Assembly (NCBI GenBank): GCA_030068145.1
Contig: JAPJBO010000019.1
Location: 124,001 to 188,000 of the forward strand
Length of the DNA stretch: 64,000 bases
Direction of reading: 5' to 3'
Source of the DNA: Diplonema papillatum
Lineage: Eukaryota > Euglenozoa > Diplonemea > Diplonemida > Diplonemidae
This document shows, piece by piece, positions 49,301 to 59,086 of this stretch. Below the pieces are notes generated by a model. That model worked only from the letters and a program-made list of their open reading frames with translations, had not been told where the DNA came from and made no database searches. The translations under genes were made by a program, and so were the position numbers. Position 1 is the stretch's first letter; every line of letters begins with the position of its first letter.

Positions 49301-51877
49301 CAAGTTGGTTCCTATAGGCGACGGGCCCGTTTCGCCGACCGCAAGCCGTTCATAGAGTTGATAACTGATGAGCAGAAACAGATCATGGCTGACAGAAGCT
49401 GCTCAATGGCTGAGACTTTCGCCAAGTTAGATGCTCGTGGAATGCAAGCCAGCTATTCACAAGTTAGTTCCCACCGAAAACGTCACAGTTTCGAGGACCG
49501 CAAGCCGTTCATAGGGTCGATCACTGACGAGCAGAGACAGATCATGGCTGACAGAAGCTGCTCAATAGCTGAAACCCTGACGAAGTTAGATGCTGGTGGG
49601 ATGAAAGCCAGCTATTCACAAGTTGCTTCCTATAGGCGACGGGCCCGTTTCGCCGACCGCAAGCCGTTCATAGAGTTGATAACTGATGAGCAGAAACAGA
49701 TCATGGCTGACAGAAGCTGCTCAATGGCTGAAACTTTCGCCAAGTTAGATGCTCGTGGAATGCAAGCCAGCTATTCACAAGTTAGTTCCCACCGAAAACG
49801 TCACAGTTTCGAGGACCTCAAGCCGTTCATAGGGTCGATCACTGACGAGCAGAGACAGATCATGGCTGACAGAAGCTGCTCAATAGCTGAAACCCTGACG
49901 AAGTTAGATGCTGGTGGGATGAAAGCCAGCTATTCACAAGTTGCTTCCTATAGGCGACGGGCCCGTTTCGCCGACCGCAAGCCGTTCATAGAGTTGATAA
50001 CTGATGAGCAGAAACAGATCATGGCTGACAGAAGCTGCTCAATGGCTGAAACATTCGCAAAGCTAGATGCTCGTGGAATGCAAGCCAGCTATTCACAAGT
50101 TACTCAACATAGAAGCCGGGCTTGTTTCGCCGACCGCAAGCCGTTCAAAGGGTCAATCACTAACGAACAGAGACAGATCATGGCTGACAGAAGCTGCTCA
50201 ATGGCTGAAACATTCGCAAAGTTGGATGCTCGTGGAATGCAAGCCAGCTATTCACAAGTTACTCAACATAGAAGCCGGGCTTGTTTCGCCGACCGCAAGC
50301 CGTTCAAAGGGTCAATCACTGACGAACAGAGACAGATCATGGCTGACAGAAGCTGCTCAATGGCTGAAACATTCGCAAAGCTAGATGCTTGTGGAATGCA
50401 AGCCAGCTTTGCACAAGTTAGGTGCTTTCGAAGGCGGACCTGTGTTGGCGACCGCAAGCCGTTCAAAGGGTCAATCACTGACGAACAGAGACAGATCATG
50501 GCTGACAGAAGCTGCTCAATGGCTGAAACATTCGCCAAGTTAGATGCTCGTGGAATGCAAGCCAGCTATTCACAAGTTAGTTCCCACCGAAAACGTCACA
50601 GTTTCGAGGACCGCAAGCCGTTCATAGGGTCGATCACTGACGAGCAGAGACAGATCATGGCTGACAGAAGCTGCTCAATAGCTGAAACCCTGACGAAGTT
50701 AGATGCTGGTGGGATGCAAGCCAGCTATTCACAAGTTGCTTCCTATAGGCGACGGGCCCGTTTCGCCAACCGCAAGCCGTTCACAGGGTTGATCACTGAC
50801 GAGCAGAAACAGATCATGGCTGACAGAAGCTGCTCAATAGGTGAAACTTTCGCCAAGTTAGATGCTGGTGGGATGCAGGCCAGCTACTACCAAGTTGCTT
50901 CCTACAGAGAACGGGCCCGTTTCGCCAACTGCAAACCGTTCAAAGGCTCGATCTCCGACGAACAACGTGAGGTGATGGGTGACCGAAGCTGCACAATAGC
51001 TGAAACCTTTGTGAAGTTGGCCGGTCGCGGGATGCAGGCCAGCCGTTCTCAATTGTACAAATGGAGGATGTACGGCAAGTATGCCGCTTGGCCGCCTTGT
51101 AGCAGCCCAATAACACAGGAGCAGGAGATGATAATGGCCGACCGTAGCTGCACCATTGCTGAAAGTTTCGCAAAGTTGGATGCTCGCGGGATGGTGGCCA
51201 GCTTGAGTCAATTGCGTAGATGGCGGAACCGAAGCACAGCGACAACTGAATCTTTGAGGGACTCACCAGAAGTAATGGAGCCACAGAACTCTGAGGGAAG
51301 CCAGAGTTGGCTTCACTCTGACGCTGCGGATGGCGTGTCAAGGTGTGCAAATTCAACGACCATCAGAGAGTGCAACCCTGCAAGTAAACCAGCCCGCAGA
51401 CAAAGAGCGCGCAATCAAACAAACGACGATAATTCTCGCGCCGGAGTAACGCCAATTTCGAAGCAGTCCGAGCAGTCTTTTAAGAAGGTGCTGCATTCGT
51501 ACACCGTCCCACTCGTTGGTACGAAGGGAACCCGGGACAGTGCGATTATTTCGGCAAGTCGTGCTCGCAGGTCGTGCAACCTGCGGCAGAGGGGCGAACC
51601 AGAGCAGATGAAAGACGCGTATGCTGATGCCGTCTACCGTATTAAGCTTCGGGGCAACGCTAAAGGCCAACCTTTTGTCACACGTGGCGGCTTTTGCCGT
51701 CGCTGTCGTGTTGTCAACGGGGTTGCTGTCAGTTGGGCAGATGTCTGTCTAAGGCACAAGCCAGCTTCAGAGTCAACTGCACGCAGAGTGAACAGACCCG
51801 ACCAACAGCGACTCAGCGAAGAAGGGTCAGAGGTCTTGCATCACCAAGCCATTGCCGACAACGTTGTACAGCTATGA
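43325..51877 (+). CDS. Tandem 53-residue helical-repeat protein 1 (48 repeats), unknown family
   Basis: About 2850 residues. The start MLLASQRFPVLKLWLARG is chosen because genes 2 and 3 begin MLLASRRSAVLKPWLARRG. After about 120 residues containing two very degenerate repeats (FSRLNARERHAS and EAFAMLSTHSEQ), 48 repeats run from 43682 to about 51247. Consensus core in order: RKPFKGSITDEQRQIMADRS, then C(T/S)(I/M)AETFAKLDARG, MQASYSQV, and a variable tail ending FAD. This fits three helices with a helix-turn-helix-like spacing, though the turn is longer than in classical HTH. Positions 44-46 vary (SRQ, LTY, LSY, SYH, KYH, TSF, VSS, SCF, AHY, TQH, RCF, SSH, ASY, YKW, RRW...), followed by (R/K)x(R/W). 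Repeats 30, 32, 33 and 35 carry small deletions, all in frame. The last two repeats match those of genes 2 and 3, but the conserved C-terminal module is lost: a 361-bp deletion at 51667 fuses the frame to what is downstream spacer in gene 2. Confidence 0.85.
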   Translation: MLLASQRFPVLKLWLARGNDGRTRDVPGCSWPPAGAFSRLNARERHASSHAPRCRPFAKVSVCKRERVFGDELAGSAVTEAFAMLSTHSEQASSRQQLFCCERAGERFFEVRDRVDLSAVKPFKGPITDELIRILTDRSRTVADAVDALRRYGIQAGHSRVSRQRQQVKFSNCKPYEGPITDAQRQIMADRRCTIADTFAKLNARGMQASYAQLLTYRGRARFADRKRFLGSIGDEQRQIMADRSCTVAQTFAKLDARGMQASHTQVLSYRGRGPFADRKPFLGSITDEQREIMADRSCTIAETFAKLDARGMQASYSQVSYHKARACADRMPFQGWITDEQRQIMADRSCTIAETFAKLDTRGMRASFAQVKYHRGRACSSDRKPFHGRITDEQQHIMANRSCTIAETFAKLDAYGMQASYSQVTSFRERARFGDSKPFKGRITDEQRHIMADRSCTIAEAFARLHARGMQASYSQVVSSRGRARYADRKPFKGSITDKQRQIMAERNCTIAETFAKLDARGMLASFAQVSCFRRRACGGDRKPFHGRISDEQRQIMIAGNCTIAETFAKLDARGMQASYSQVAHYKRWGHFADRKPFIGSITDEQRQIMADRSCTVAETFAKLDARGMQASYSQVTQHRSRACFADRKPFKGSITDEQRQIMADRSCSMAETFAKLDARGMQASYSQVTQHRSRACFADRKPFKGSITDEQRQIMADRSCSMAETFAKLDACGMQASFAQVRCFRRRTCVGDRKPFKGSITDEQRQIMADRSCSMAETFAKLDARGMQASYSQVAHYKRWDHFADRKPFIGSITDEQRQIMADRSCTVAETFAKLDARGMQASYSQVTQHRSRACFADRKPFKGSITDEQRQIMADRSCSMAETFAKLDACGMQASFAQVRCFRRRTCVGDRKPFKGSITDEQRQIMADRSCSMAETFAKLDARGMQASYSQVTQHRSRACFADRKPFKGSITDEQRQIMADRSCSMAETFAKLDACGMQASFAQVRCFRRRTCVGDRKPFKGSITDEQRQIMADRSCSMAETFAKLDARGMQASYSQVTQHRSRACFADRKPFKGSITDEQRQIMADRSCSMAETFAKLDACGMQASFAQVRCFRRRTCVGDRKPFKGSITDEQRQIMADRSCSMAETFAKLDARGMQASYSQVTQHRSRACFADRKPFKGSITDEQRQIMADRSCSMAETFAKLDACGMQASFAQVRCFRRRTCVGDRKPFKGSITDEQRQIMADRSCSMAETFAKLDARGMQASYSQVTQHRSRACFADRKPFKGSITDEQRQIMADRSCSMAETFAKLDACGMQASFAQVRCFRRRTCVGDRKPFKGSITDEQRQIMADRSCSMAETFAKLDARGMQASYSQVTQHRSRACFADRKPFKGSITDEQRQIMADRSCSMAETFAKLDACGMQASFAQVRCFRRRTCVGDRKPFHGSISDEQRQIMIAGSCTIAEIFAKLDARGMQASYSQVAHYKRWGHFADRKPFKGSITDEEKQIMADRSSTIVETFARLDARGMQASYSQVTRRRSRSCFTDRKPFIGSITDEQRQIMADRSCSMAETFAKLDAGAMQFSYSQATSDRGWARFADRKPFLGSITDGQRQIMADRSCSVAETFAKLDARGMQASFAQVSSFRKRACDDDGKSFRGRVRNEQRHIMADRSCAIAETFVKPDEIQASDSHVSKYASRRNFGGRKPFKGSITDEQKQIMADKSSTVAETFAKLDARGMQASYSQVTRRRSRVYYADRKPIKGSITDKQRQIMADRSRTLAETFVKPDEIQASDSHVSKNASRSRFTDRKPGSITDEQRPIVTERSRTIPQTFAKLDARGVQASYSQVTRLRSRACCSDRKPFIGSITDEQRQILADRSCTIAEPSAKLDGRGMQASPSQVTQHRNRACFANHKPFSCTIPASFAKLHAGGMQASYSQATSDTGQARFAGRKPVSGSITDEQKQITPYRSCSIAETLTKLDAGGMQASYSQVGSYRRRARFADRKPFIELITDEQKQIMADRSCSMAETFAKLDARGMQASYSQVSSHRKRHSFEDRKPFIGSITDEQRQIMADRSCSIAETLTKLDAGGMKASYSQVASYRRRARFADRKPFIELITDEQKQIMADRSCSMAETFAKLDARGMQASYSQVSSHRKRHSFEDLKPFIGSITDEQRQIMADRSCSIAETLTKLDAGGMKASYSQVASYRRRARFADRKPFIELITDEQKQIMADRSCSMAETFAKLDARGMQASYSQVTQHRSRACFADRKPFKGSITNEQRQIMADRSCSMAETFAKLDARGMQASYSQVTQHRSRACFADRKPFKGSITDEQRQIMADRSCSMAETFAKLDACGMQASFAQVRCFRRRTCVGDRKPFKGSITDEQRQIMADRSCSMAETFAKLDARGMQASYSQVSSHRKRHSFEDRKPFIGSITDEQRQIMADRSCSIAETLTKLDAGGMQASYSQVASYRRRARFANRKPFTGLITDEQKQIMADRSCSIGETFAKLDAGGMQASYYQVASYRERARFANCKPFKGSISDEQREVMGDRSCTIAETFVKLAGRGMQASRSQLYKWRMYGKYAAWPPCSSPITQEQEMIMADRSCTIAESFAKLDARGMVASLSQLRRWRNRSTATTESLRDSPEVMEPQNSEGSQSWLHSDAADGVSRCANSTTIRECNPASKPARRQRARNQTNDDNSRAGVTPISKQSEQSFKKVLHSYTVPLVGTKGTRDSAIISASRARRSCNLRQRGEPEQMKDAYADAVYRIKLRGNAKGQPFVTRGGFCRRCRVVNGVAVSWADVCLRHKPASESTARRVNRPDQQRLSEEGSEVLHHQAIADNVVQL
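43682..51247 (+). repeat. 159-bp coding tandem repeat array, 48 units
   Basis: Unit length is 159 bp except five units shortened by 3, 6, 6, 6 and 45 bp. Units at both ends (1-9, 47-48) are diverged while the centre is highly uniform, the pattern left by repeated unequal exchange. Confidence 0.95.
45746..47653 (+). repeat. 318-bp higher-order repeat, six dimers in gene 1
   Basis: Repeats 14-25 alternate strictly between the TQH type (ASYSQVTQHRSRACFAD) and the RCF type (ASFAQVRCFRRRTCVGD). The dimers are almost identical at the DNA level, so the amplified unit is two repeats, not one. A different dimer (SSH/ASY) is repeated at 49340-49975. Confidence 0.95.
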
Positions 51878-53660
51878 AGGGCTTCGAAATCCTTGCCGAG
51901 TCAGGTTTGCAGCTCTATCGCAAGTATGCGGTCGCTGGAGGTGGCCACACCGAAACTGCTGCAAAACCCGCCTCGGTATTGTCACTGATCAGCATGGTAT
52001 CATGAAGCGACTTCCGACTCGTCGCTGTCGTGTCGTCGTCTGGTTCGCAGCGCTATTCGGCGCAGACGTTCTGTTCGTGGGGGAAATCGCAGAAGGGGCC
52101 TCCTAGACTGCTATCACATGTGTTCGGCTACTGGAGGGTGGTCACAGCCAAGTGCCGCAACAAGAACAAGCGCCCCATTCTTGCGTGTTGTGCGGCTGTG
52201 TCGTGGCAGTGAGAACACTGCCCAGGCAACTAGCCAACATGGTATCACGGATAATTTCCTCCGTCGCTATCGTGTTACCTAGCTCCAACTCGGCACTGTC
52301 GGAGACCTGGTTATTCGATCCGATGTACTTTCGCCTACTCAGCTCACCTATACCCACCGTGGTTGCTGCCCTACGTGGCCTTGCGTAGAATACACAACAT
52401 GCATGTAAGCAACCCATCGCCCTGGTGTCCGGCCTAACCTGCTTCACGCACACAGACCCACTTCATACAGCGATCTTCCAGTGCAAAAGGCAGACAGCCA
52501 ACACACAGTCTTGTAGTGCAGTCATTCATCAGTCAGTTTGAAGGTGGTCGTAGCATTTGCCCTACGTGCCAATGCAGAGTCACCATCGCGTCAGCAACTT
52601 CGTACGACTTCGTCGCATTCGTAACACTGCCCACATCATCACTCGGGCGCTCTGTCCTTCCAGCTACAGGCAATGCCCACCGCAGTTGTAATGCTATGTG
52701 CATCAGCTCGTGCAATGTCATCGCACCGCCCTATGCTTCCCCACGTGCCCGGACAGCTTCATGATCAGCTCCTGCAGTGTCATAACACTGCCGGCTTAAT
52801 GCAGTGCCATGCATTCACATGAATCGCCCGCATGCTCGTGCCGCAGCATCATTGCTGTCAGTGCTTACCTGCTGCCCTGTCCACGCAGCCTCGTGCAGTT
52901 TTTTTGCCGCCCTCGTATGCCCATGGTATTTGGGGAGAAGAGCTTGCAAACGAACGAACGCACAACCAACAACAAACAACGCACAACCAACACGAGGCGT
53001 CGCCTTTTGCGCGCTGACGCCGAAATTTTGTTGTTGCGCCGGCGTCAAGGGGTTGGTCTTTGCCGACCGAACCCGCCTGAATCGTTTTTCATTACACTTT
53101 CTCAACAAGCACGATGCCTCTTGTCCTTTCACCCAAAGCCGCCCGTACTTCGGGCGCACCATCTCTCATGCTTATGCTAGTAGCCAGTTCGCCACGCGCG
53201 CAGTTTGCTTTCCCTTCATCTATTTTTATCAGGCGTGCGGATGCGTCAACGCAACAGTTTTTGAAAGGATATCGAAAGAGCGAAGGCATATTTTTCAAGC
53301 ACACTTCCAATGGCGCGGAAGGCGGACCAGGGCGCAATTGTAAAACGTAGTCAGTCCGGCGCCTGAACGACCACCAGGCAGGCGGGGCCGTTCTGTTGGG
53401 TTCCCTCCTCGGGTATCTGAGGTCGGCTGGCAGTACAAGGGTAGTGCTTGGCTCAGCTGTTGAAGTTTGCAGCACACGCGGCGATCCAGAAGCAAATCAC
53501 CCATCGATTCGTTTCTTGTCGAAGGCGGACGCCCAACAACTCGAAAGAAGGTGTTTGCAAGGGTAAGGCTCCTGGCTGCTCATGGCCGCCGTGCTGGCTC
53601 CGAGCGCAAAGCAGCTATTCGAGGGAACCAGGCTCTCCGAGCACATAGACAACTACTGGA
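51878..53660. other. Spacer between repeat genes 1 and 2, no gene supported
   Basis: The longest frame (52804-53343) is also open in the duplicate at 58230, but only because the copies are nearly identical; it has no family resemblance. The first part (51668-51990) corresponds to 3' flank in gene 2. Confidence 0.5.
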
Positions 53661-53820
53661 CACGACGAGGTCCAGCCTCAGAAGCTGGAGTTAAAGAGGG
53701 TGTGCCCGAGTCACACCTGAAAAGCGGGTGTGCTACAACCAAAACGAGTGCAAGTCCGCACCCGAAAAGCGGGTGTGCCATCCGTTTTTTTTTTAGTTCC
53801 AGCTTTATCTCCAGCTTGCA
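53661..53820 (+). mobile_element. MITE-C copy 3
   Basis: CACGACGAGGTCCAGCCTCA with GAAGCTGGAGTT on the left and AGTTCCAGC, CTCCAGCTTGCAGG on the right; the right terminal repeat is truncated. Contains two CCCGAAAAGCGGGT-type hairpins and a T9 run. Confidence 0.75.
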
Positions 53821-54063
53821 GGTAAGCGGTAACAACACAGAAACGTCTTACTTACAAGCCTCCTCTCCTCTTCCTTACACTTTGCTAAGCTACAGACCTT
53901 CCTACAGGGAAGGGGAGGTCAAGCAGTTTCAAGAGAGAGCCTCGCTGTCCTGGTTCTCATCGCCGGTGTGCACCCGCTCAGTGCAGACCCACACTGCGAC
54001 GAGCTACTTTGTGAGCACTTAGAATGTCACGCTTTGCATGGCAGGCAACAGAAACAGCCGAAA

Positions 54064-56892
54064 ATGTTACTTGCGTCACGACGCTCTGCTGTCCTGAAGC
54101 CGTGGTTGGCGCGACGAGGACATGACGACACGACGCGGGACGTGCCTGGACACAGCTGGCTACCTGCAGGTGTCTTCTCCCAGCTGAATGCTCGTGGGAG
54201 GCACGCCAGTACACATGCGCCCGGCTGCAGACCCTTTGCGAAACTTTCCGTCTGCAGGCGAGAAAGTGTGTTCAGCGACGAACCGGCTGCATACACAGTG
54301 GCAGGAGAGGCCTTCTCTAGGCTGAGCTCGCGGCAGCCGCCCTTCTTCACCCGCCCGAATGCGGGCGAACAATTCTTCGCTTCTCGAGGCCGTGTCGACC
54401 CGTCCTGCCTGAAACCGCTGAAAAGCTCGATCAATGACGAACAAAATCGGAGCATCACCGACAGAAGTCGCACTGTCCCAGAAGCCGCCGCCGGTTTGCC
54501 AACAAGTGGAAAACACGCCAGTTGCTCGCGAGTGCTTCAACACAGGCAACCAGCAAGGTTCTCTAGTTGCAAGCCGTTCGTAGGCCGGATCACTGATTCC
54601 CAACGACAGATCATGGCCGATCGAAGCTGCACGATAGCTGAAACCTTCGTAAAATTAGATGCGCGTGGAATGCAAGCCAGCTATTCCCAAGTTAGTCATT
54701 ATAGAGGGCGGGCTCGTTTCGCCGACCGCAAGCCGTTCAAAGGCTTGCTCACTGACGAACAGAGACAGATCATGGCTGACAGAAGCTGTACAATAGCTGA
54801 AACCTTCGCAAAGCTAGATGCTCGTGGAATGCAAGCCAGCTATTCACAAGTTACTCAACATAGAAGCCGGGCTTGTTTCGCCGACCGCAAGCCGTTCAAA
54901 GGGTCAATCACTGATGAACAGAGACAGATCATGGCTGACAGAAGCTGTACAATAGCTGAAACCTTCGCAAAGCTAGATGCTCGTGGAATGCAAGCCAGCT
55001 ATCCGCAAGTTCGTCATTATCGAAGCCGTGGCCTTTTCGCCGACCGCAAGCCGTTCAAAGGCTCGATCACTGATGAACAGAGACTGATCATGGCTGACGG
55101 AAGCTGCAGGATAGCTGAAACCTTCGCAAAGTTAGATGCTCGTGGAATGCAAGCCAGCTATCCGCAAGTTACTCATTATAGAAGCCGTGGCCTTTTCGCC
55201 GACCGCAAGCCGTTCAAAGGCTCGATCACTGATGAACAGAGACTGATCATGGCTGACGGAAGCTGCAGGATAGCTGAAACCTTCGCAAAGTTAGATGCTC
55301 GTGGAATGCAAGCCAGCTATTCCCAAGTTAGTTATTATAGAGGGCGGGCTCGTTTCGCCGACCGCAAGCCGTTCAAAGGCTTGCTCACTGACGAACAGAG
55401 ACTGATCATGGCTGACAGAAGCAGTACAATAGTTGAAACCTTCGCAAAGCTAGATGCTCGTGGAATGCAAGCCAGCTATTCACAAGTTACTCAACATAGA
55501 AGCCGGCCTTGTTTCGCCGACCGCAAGCCGTACAAAGGGTCAATCACTGACGAGCAGAGACAGATCATGGCTGACAGAAGCTGCTCAATGGCTGAGACTT
55601 TCGCAAAGTTAGATGCTCGTGGAATGCAAGCCAGCTATTCACAAGTTAGTTCCCACCGAAAACGTCACAGTTTCGAGGACCGCAAGCCGTTCATAGGGTC
55701 GATCACTGACGAGCAGAGACAGATCATGGCTGACAGAAGCTGCTCAATAGCTGAAACCCTGACGAAGTTAGATGCTGGTGGGATGCAAGCCAGCTATTCA
55801 CAAGTTGCTTCCTATAGGCGACGGGCCCGTTTCGCCAACCGCAAGCCGTTCACAGGGTTGATCACTGACGAGCAGAAACAGATCATGGCTGACAGAAGCT
55901 GCTCAATAGGTGAAACTTTCGCCAAGTTAGATGCTGGTGGGATGCAGGCCAGCTACTACCAAGTTGCTTCCTACAGAGAACGGGCCCGTTTCGCCAACTG
56001 CAAACCGTTCAAAGGCTCGATCTCCGACGAACAACGTGAGGTGATGGGTGACCGAAGCTGCACAATAGCTGAAACCTTTGTGAAGTTGGCCGGTCGCGGG
56101 ATGCAGGCCAGCCGTTCTCAATTGTACAAATGGAGGATGTACGGCAAGTATGCCGCTTGGCCGCCTTGTAGCAGCCCAATAACACAGGAGCAGGAGATGA
56201 TAATGGCCGACCGTAGCTGCACCATTGCTGAAAGTTTCGCAAAGTTGGATGCTCGCGGGATGGTGGCCAGCTTGAGTCAATTGCGTAGATGGCGGAACCG
56301 AAGCACAGCGACAACTGAATCTTTGAGGGACTCACCAGAAGTAATGGAGCCACAGAACTCTGAGGGAAGCCAGAGTTGGCTTCACTCTGACGCTGCGGAT
56401 GGCGTGTCAAGGTGTGCAAATTCAACGACCATCAGAGAGTGCAACCCTGCAAGTAAACCAGCCCGCAGACAAAGAGCGCGCAATCAAACAAACGACGATT
56501 ATTCTCGCGCCGGAGTAACGCCAATTTCGAAGCAGTCCGAGCAGTCTTTTAAGAAGGTGCTGCATTCGTACACCGTCCCACTCGTTGGTACGAAGGGAAC
56601 CCGGGACAGTGCGATTAATTCTTCAAGTCGTGCTCGCAGGTCGTGCAACCTGCGGCAGAGGGGCGAACCAGAGCAGACGAAAGACGCGTATGCTGATGCC
56701 GTCTACCGTATTAAGCTTCGGGGCAACGCTAAAGGCGCGCCGAATGAGCCACTACGGGCTGCAAGAATTGCGGCGGACGACGCCGATGGTTCTACAAAGC
56801 AAAAGGTGCCGACGCTGGCCGCTGGGATCACGTGGCAGCTTCGCCTGGAGGAGTCAGTCGCTCTCGCATTGTCAGCAGGGTCACAGCGCTAA
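54064..56892 (+). CDS. Tandem 53-residue helical-repeat protein 2 (12 repeats), unknown family
   Basis: 942 residues from MLLASRRSAVLKPWLARRG, conserved with gene 3. The N-terminal 115 residues hold two degenerate repeats (VFSQLNARGRHAS, AFSRLSSRQPP). Repeats start at 54409. Their 44-46 residues in order are LQH, SHY, TQH, RHY, THY, SYY, TQH, SSH, ASY, ASY, YKW, RRW. Position 20 also varies (R or G in MADRSC / MADGSC). The last two repeats use Leu-Tyr-Lys-Trp and Arg-Arg-Trp in place of the usual tail. The C-terminal 190 residues are basic and contain SYTVPLVGTKG, ARRSCNLRQRGEPEQ and a final LAAGITWQLRLEESVALALS, shared with gene 3, so this is probably the complete form. No signal peptide or membrane segment, so an intracellular, possibly nuclear, protein is likely. 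Third positions are far less G/C-biased than in the radial spoke or endonuclease genes. Confidence 0.85.
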   Translation: MLLASRRSAVLKPWLARRGHDDTTRDVPGHSWLPAGVFSQLNARGRHASTHAPGCRPFAKLSVCRRESVFSDEPAAYTVAGEAFSRLSSRQPPFFTRPNAGEQFFASRGRVDPSCLKPLKSSINDEQNRSITDRSRTVPEAAAGLPTSGKHASCSRVLQHRQPARFSSCKPFVGRITDSQRQIMADRSCTIAETFVKLDARGMQASYSQVSHYRGRARFADRKPFKGLLTDEQRQIMADRSCTIAETFAKLDARGMQASYSQVTQHRSRACFADRKPFKGSITDEQRQIMADRSCTIAETFAKLDARGMQASYPQVRHYRSRGLFADRKPFKGSITDEQRLIMADGSCRIAETFAKLDARGMQASYPQVTHYRSRGLFADRKPFKGSITDEQRLIMADGSCRIAETFAKLDARGMQASYSQVSYYRGRARFADRKPFKGLLTDEQRLIMADRSSTIVETFAKLDARGMQASYSQVTQHRSRPCFADRKPYKGSITDEQRQIMADRSCSMAETFAKLDARGMQASYSQVSSHRKRHSFEDRKPFIGSITDEQRQIMADRSCSIAETLTKLDAGGMQASYSQVASYRRRARFANRKPFTGLITDEQKQIMADRSCSIGETFAKLDAGGMQASYYQVASYRERARFANCKPFKGSISDEQREVMGDRSCTIAETFVKLAGRGMQASRSQLYKWRMYGKYAAWPPCSSPITQEQEMIMADRSCTIAESFAKLDARGMVASLSQLRRWRNRSTATTESLRDSPEVMEPQNSEGSQSWLHSDAADGVSRCANSTTIRECNPASKPARRQRARNQTNDDYSRAGVTPISKQSEQSFKKVLHSYTVPLVGTKGTRDSAINSSSRARRSCNLRQRGEPEQTKDAYADAVYRIKLRGNAKGAPNEPLRAARIAADDADGSTKQKVPTLAAGITWQLRLEESVALALSAGSQR

Positions 56893-59086
56893 TTGGCGCA
56901 GACGTCCAGTCCATGCGGAAGCCATCTTCAACATCAGCTGAGGCGGCCAGATCAAGTCGCGCCTCAACAGCGGGGATGAGTTGAAGGTCCCGTATCACAA
57001 GCTAAAGCCGACTTCATTCTCACACTCCGGAAGGCTTCGGAACCCATGCTGAGTCGAGCTACAGCTTCTAAAGTGCTGAACCTGGGGGAAGACTGGCCAA
57101 CCTTTTGTCACACGTGGCGGCTTTTGCCGTCGCTGTCGTGTTGTCAACGGGGTTGCTGTCAGTTGGGCAGATGTCTGTCTAAGGCACAAGCCAGCTTCAA
57201 AGTCAACTGCACGCAGAGTGAACAGACCCGACCAACAGCGACTCAGCGAAGAAGGGTCAGAGGTCTTGCATCACCAAGCCATTGCCGACAACGTTGTACA
57301 GCTATGAAGGGCTTCGAAATCCTTGCCGAGTCAGGTTTGCAGCTCTATCGCAAGTATGCGGTCGCTGGAGGTGGCCACACCGAAACTGCTGCAAAACCCG
57401 CCTCGGTATTGTCACTGATCAGCATGGTATCATGAAGCGACTTCCGACTCGTCGCTGTCGTGTCGTCGTCTGGTTCGCAGCGCTATTCGGCGCAGACGTT
57501 CTGTTCGTGGGGGAAATCGCAGAAGGGGCCTCCTAGACTGCTATCACATGTGTTCGGCTACTGGAGGGTGGTCACAGCCAAGTGCCGCAACAAGAACAAG
57601 CGCCCCATTCTTGCGTGTTGTGCGGCTGTGTCGTGGCAGTGAGAACACTGCCCAGGCAACTAGCCAACATGGTATCACGGATAATTTCCTCCGACGCTAT
57701 CGTGTTACCTAGCTCCAACTCGGCACTGTCGGAGACCTGGTTATTCGATCCGATGTACTTTCGCCTACTCAGCTCACCTATACCCACCGTGGTTGCTGCC
57801 CTACGTGGCCTTGCGTAGAATACACAACATGTAAGCAACCCATCGCCCTGGTGTCCGGCCTAACCTGCTTCACGCACACAGACCCACTTCATACAGCGAT
57901 CTTCCAGTGCAAAAGGCAGACAGCCAACACACAGTCTTGTAGTGCAGTCATTCATCAGTCAGTTTGAAGGTGGTCGTAGCATTTGCCCTACGTGCCAATG
58001 CAGAGTCACCATCGCGTCAGCAACTTCGTACGACTTCGTCGCATTCGTAACACTGCCCACATCATCACTCGGGCGCTCTGTCCTTCCAGCTACAGGCAAT
58101 GCCCACCGCAGTTGTAATGCTATGTGCATCAGCTCGTGCAATGTCATCGCACCGCCCTATGCTTCCCCACGTGCCCGGACAGCTTCATGATCAGCTCCTG
58201 CAGTGTCATAACACTGCCGGCTTAATGCAGTGCCATGCATTCACATGAATCGCCCGCATGCTCGTGCCGCAGCATCATTGCTGTCAGTGCTTACCTGCTG
58301 CCCTGTCCACGCAGCCTCGTGCAGTTTTTTTGCCGCCCTCGTATGCCCATGGTATTTGGGGAGAAGAGCTTGCAAACGAACGAACGCACAACCAACAACA
58401 AACAACGCACAACCAACACGAGGCGTCGCCTTTTGCGCGCTGACGCCGAAATTTTGTTGTTGCGCCGGCGTCAAGGGGTTGGTCTTTGCCGACCGAACCC
58501 GCCTGAATCGTTTTTCATTACACTTTCTCAACAAGCACGATGCCTCTTGTCCTTTCACCCAAAGCCGCCCGTACTTCGGGCGCACCATCTCTCATGCTTA
58601 TGCTAGTAGCCAGTTCGCCACGCGCGCAGTTTGCTTTCCCTTCATCTATTTTTATCAGGCGTGCGGATGCGTCAACGCAACAGTTTTTGAAAGGATATCG
58701 AAAGAGCGAAGGCATATTTTTCAAGCACACTTCCAATGGCGCGGAAGGCGGACCAGGGCGCAATTGTAAAACGTAGTCAGTCCGGCGCCTGAACGACCAC
58801 CAGGCAGGCGGGGCCGTTCTGTTGGGTTCCCTCCTGGGGTATCTGAGGTCGGCTGGCAGTACAAGGGTAGTGCTTGGCTCAGCTGTTGAAGTTTGCAGCA
58901 CACGCGGCGATCCAGAAGCAAATCACCCATCGATTCGTTTCTTGTCGAAGGCGGACGCCCAACAACTCGAAAGAAGGTGTTTGCAAGGGTAAGGCTCCTG
59001 GCTGCTAATGGCCGCCGTGCTGGCTCCGAGCGCAAAGCAGCTATTCGAGGGGACCAGGCTCTCCGAGCACATAGACAACTACTGGA
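56893..59086. other. Spacer between repeat genes 2 and 3, no gene supported
   Basis: From 57098 it duplicates the spacer after gene 1. 56893-57097 is the 205-base segment deleted there together with the C-terminal coding part. Confidence 0.5.

Larger units (their letters stand above)
51668..54690 (+). repeat. Segmental duplication, left copy (spacer plus start of gene 2)
   Basis: Almost identical to 57098-60070. It covers a spacer of about 2.3 kb and the 5' end of the next repeat gene. Together with the matching 3' ends (50590-51667 and 55640-56736) this shows a tandem duplication with a period of about 5.4 kb that created gene 2/gene 3 spacing. Differences are a few substitutions, a 4-bp indel (CATGCATG) and a 50-bp deletion inside the MITE. 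Confidence 0.9.

Noticed and set aside
44287..50538. Many 78-residue minus-strand frames (MICLCSSVIDPLNGL...)
   Set aside because: Antisense shadows that recur every 318 bp with the dimer repeat.
52804..53343. 179-residue frame in the spacer, also open at 58230
   Set aside because: Conservation is explained by the recent duplication of the whole spacer at the DNA level; no family resemblance, composition not protein-like.
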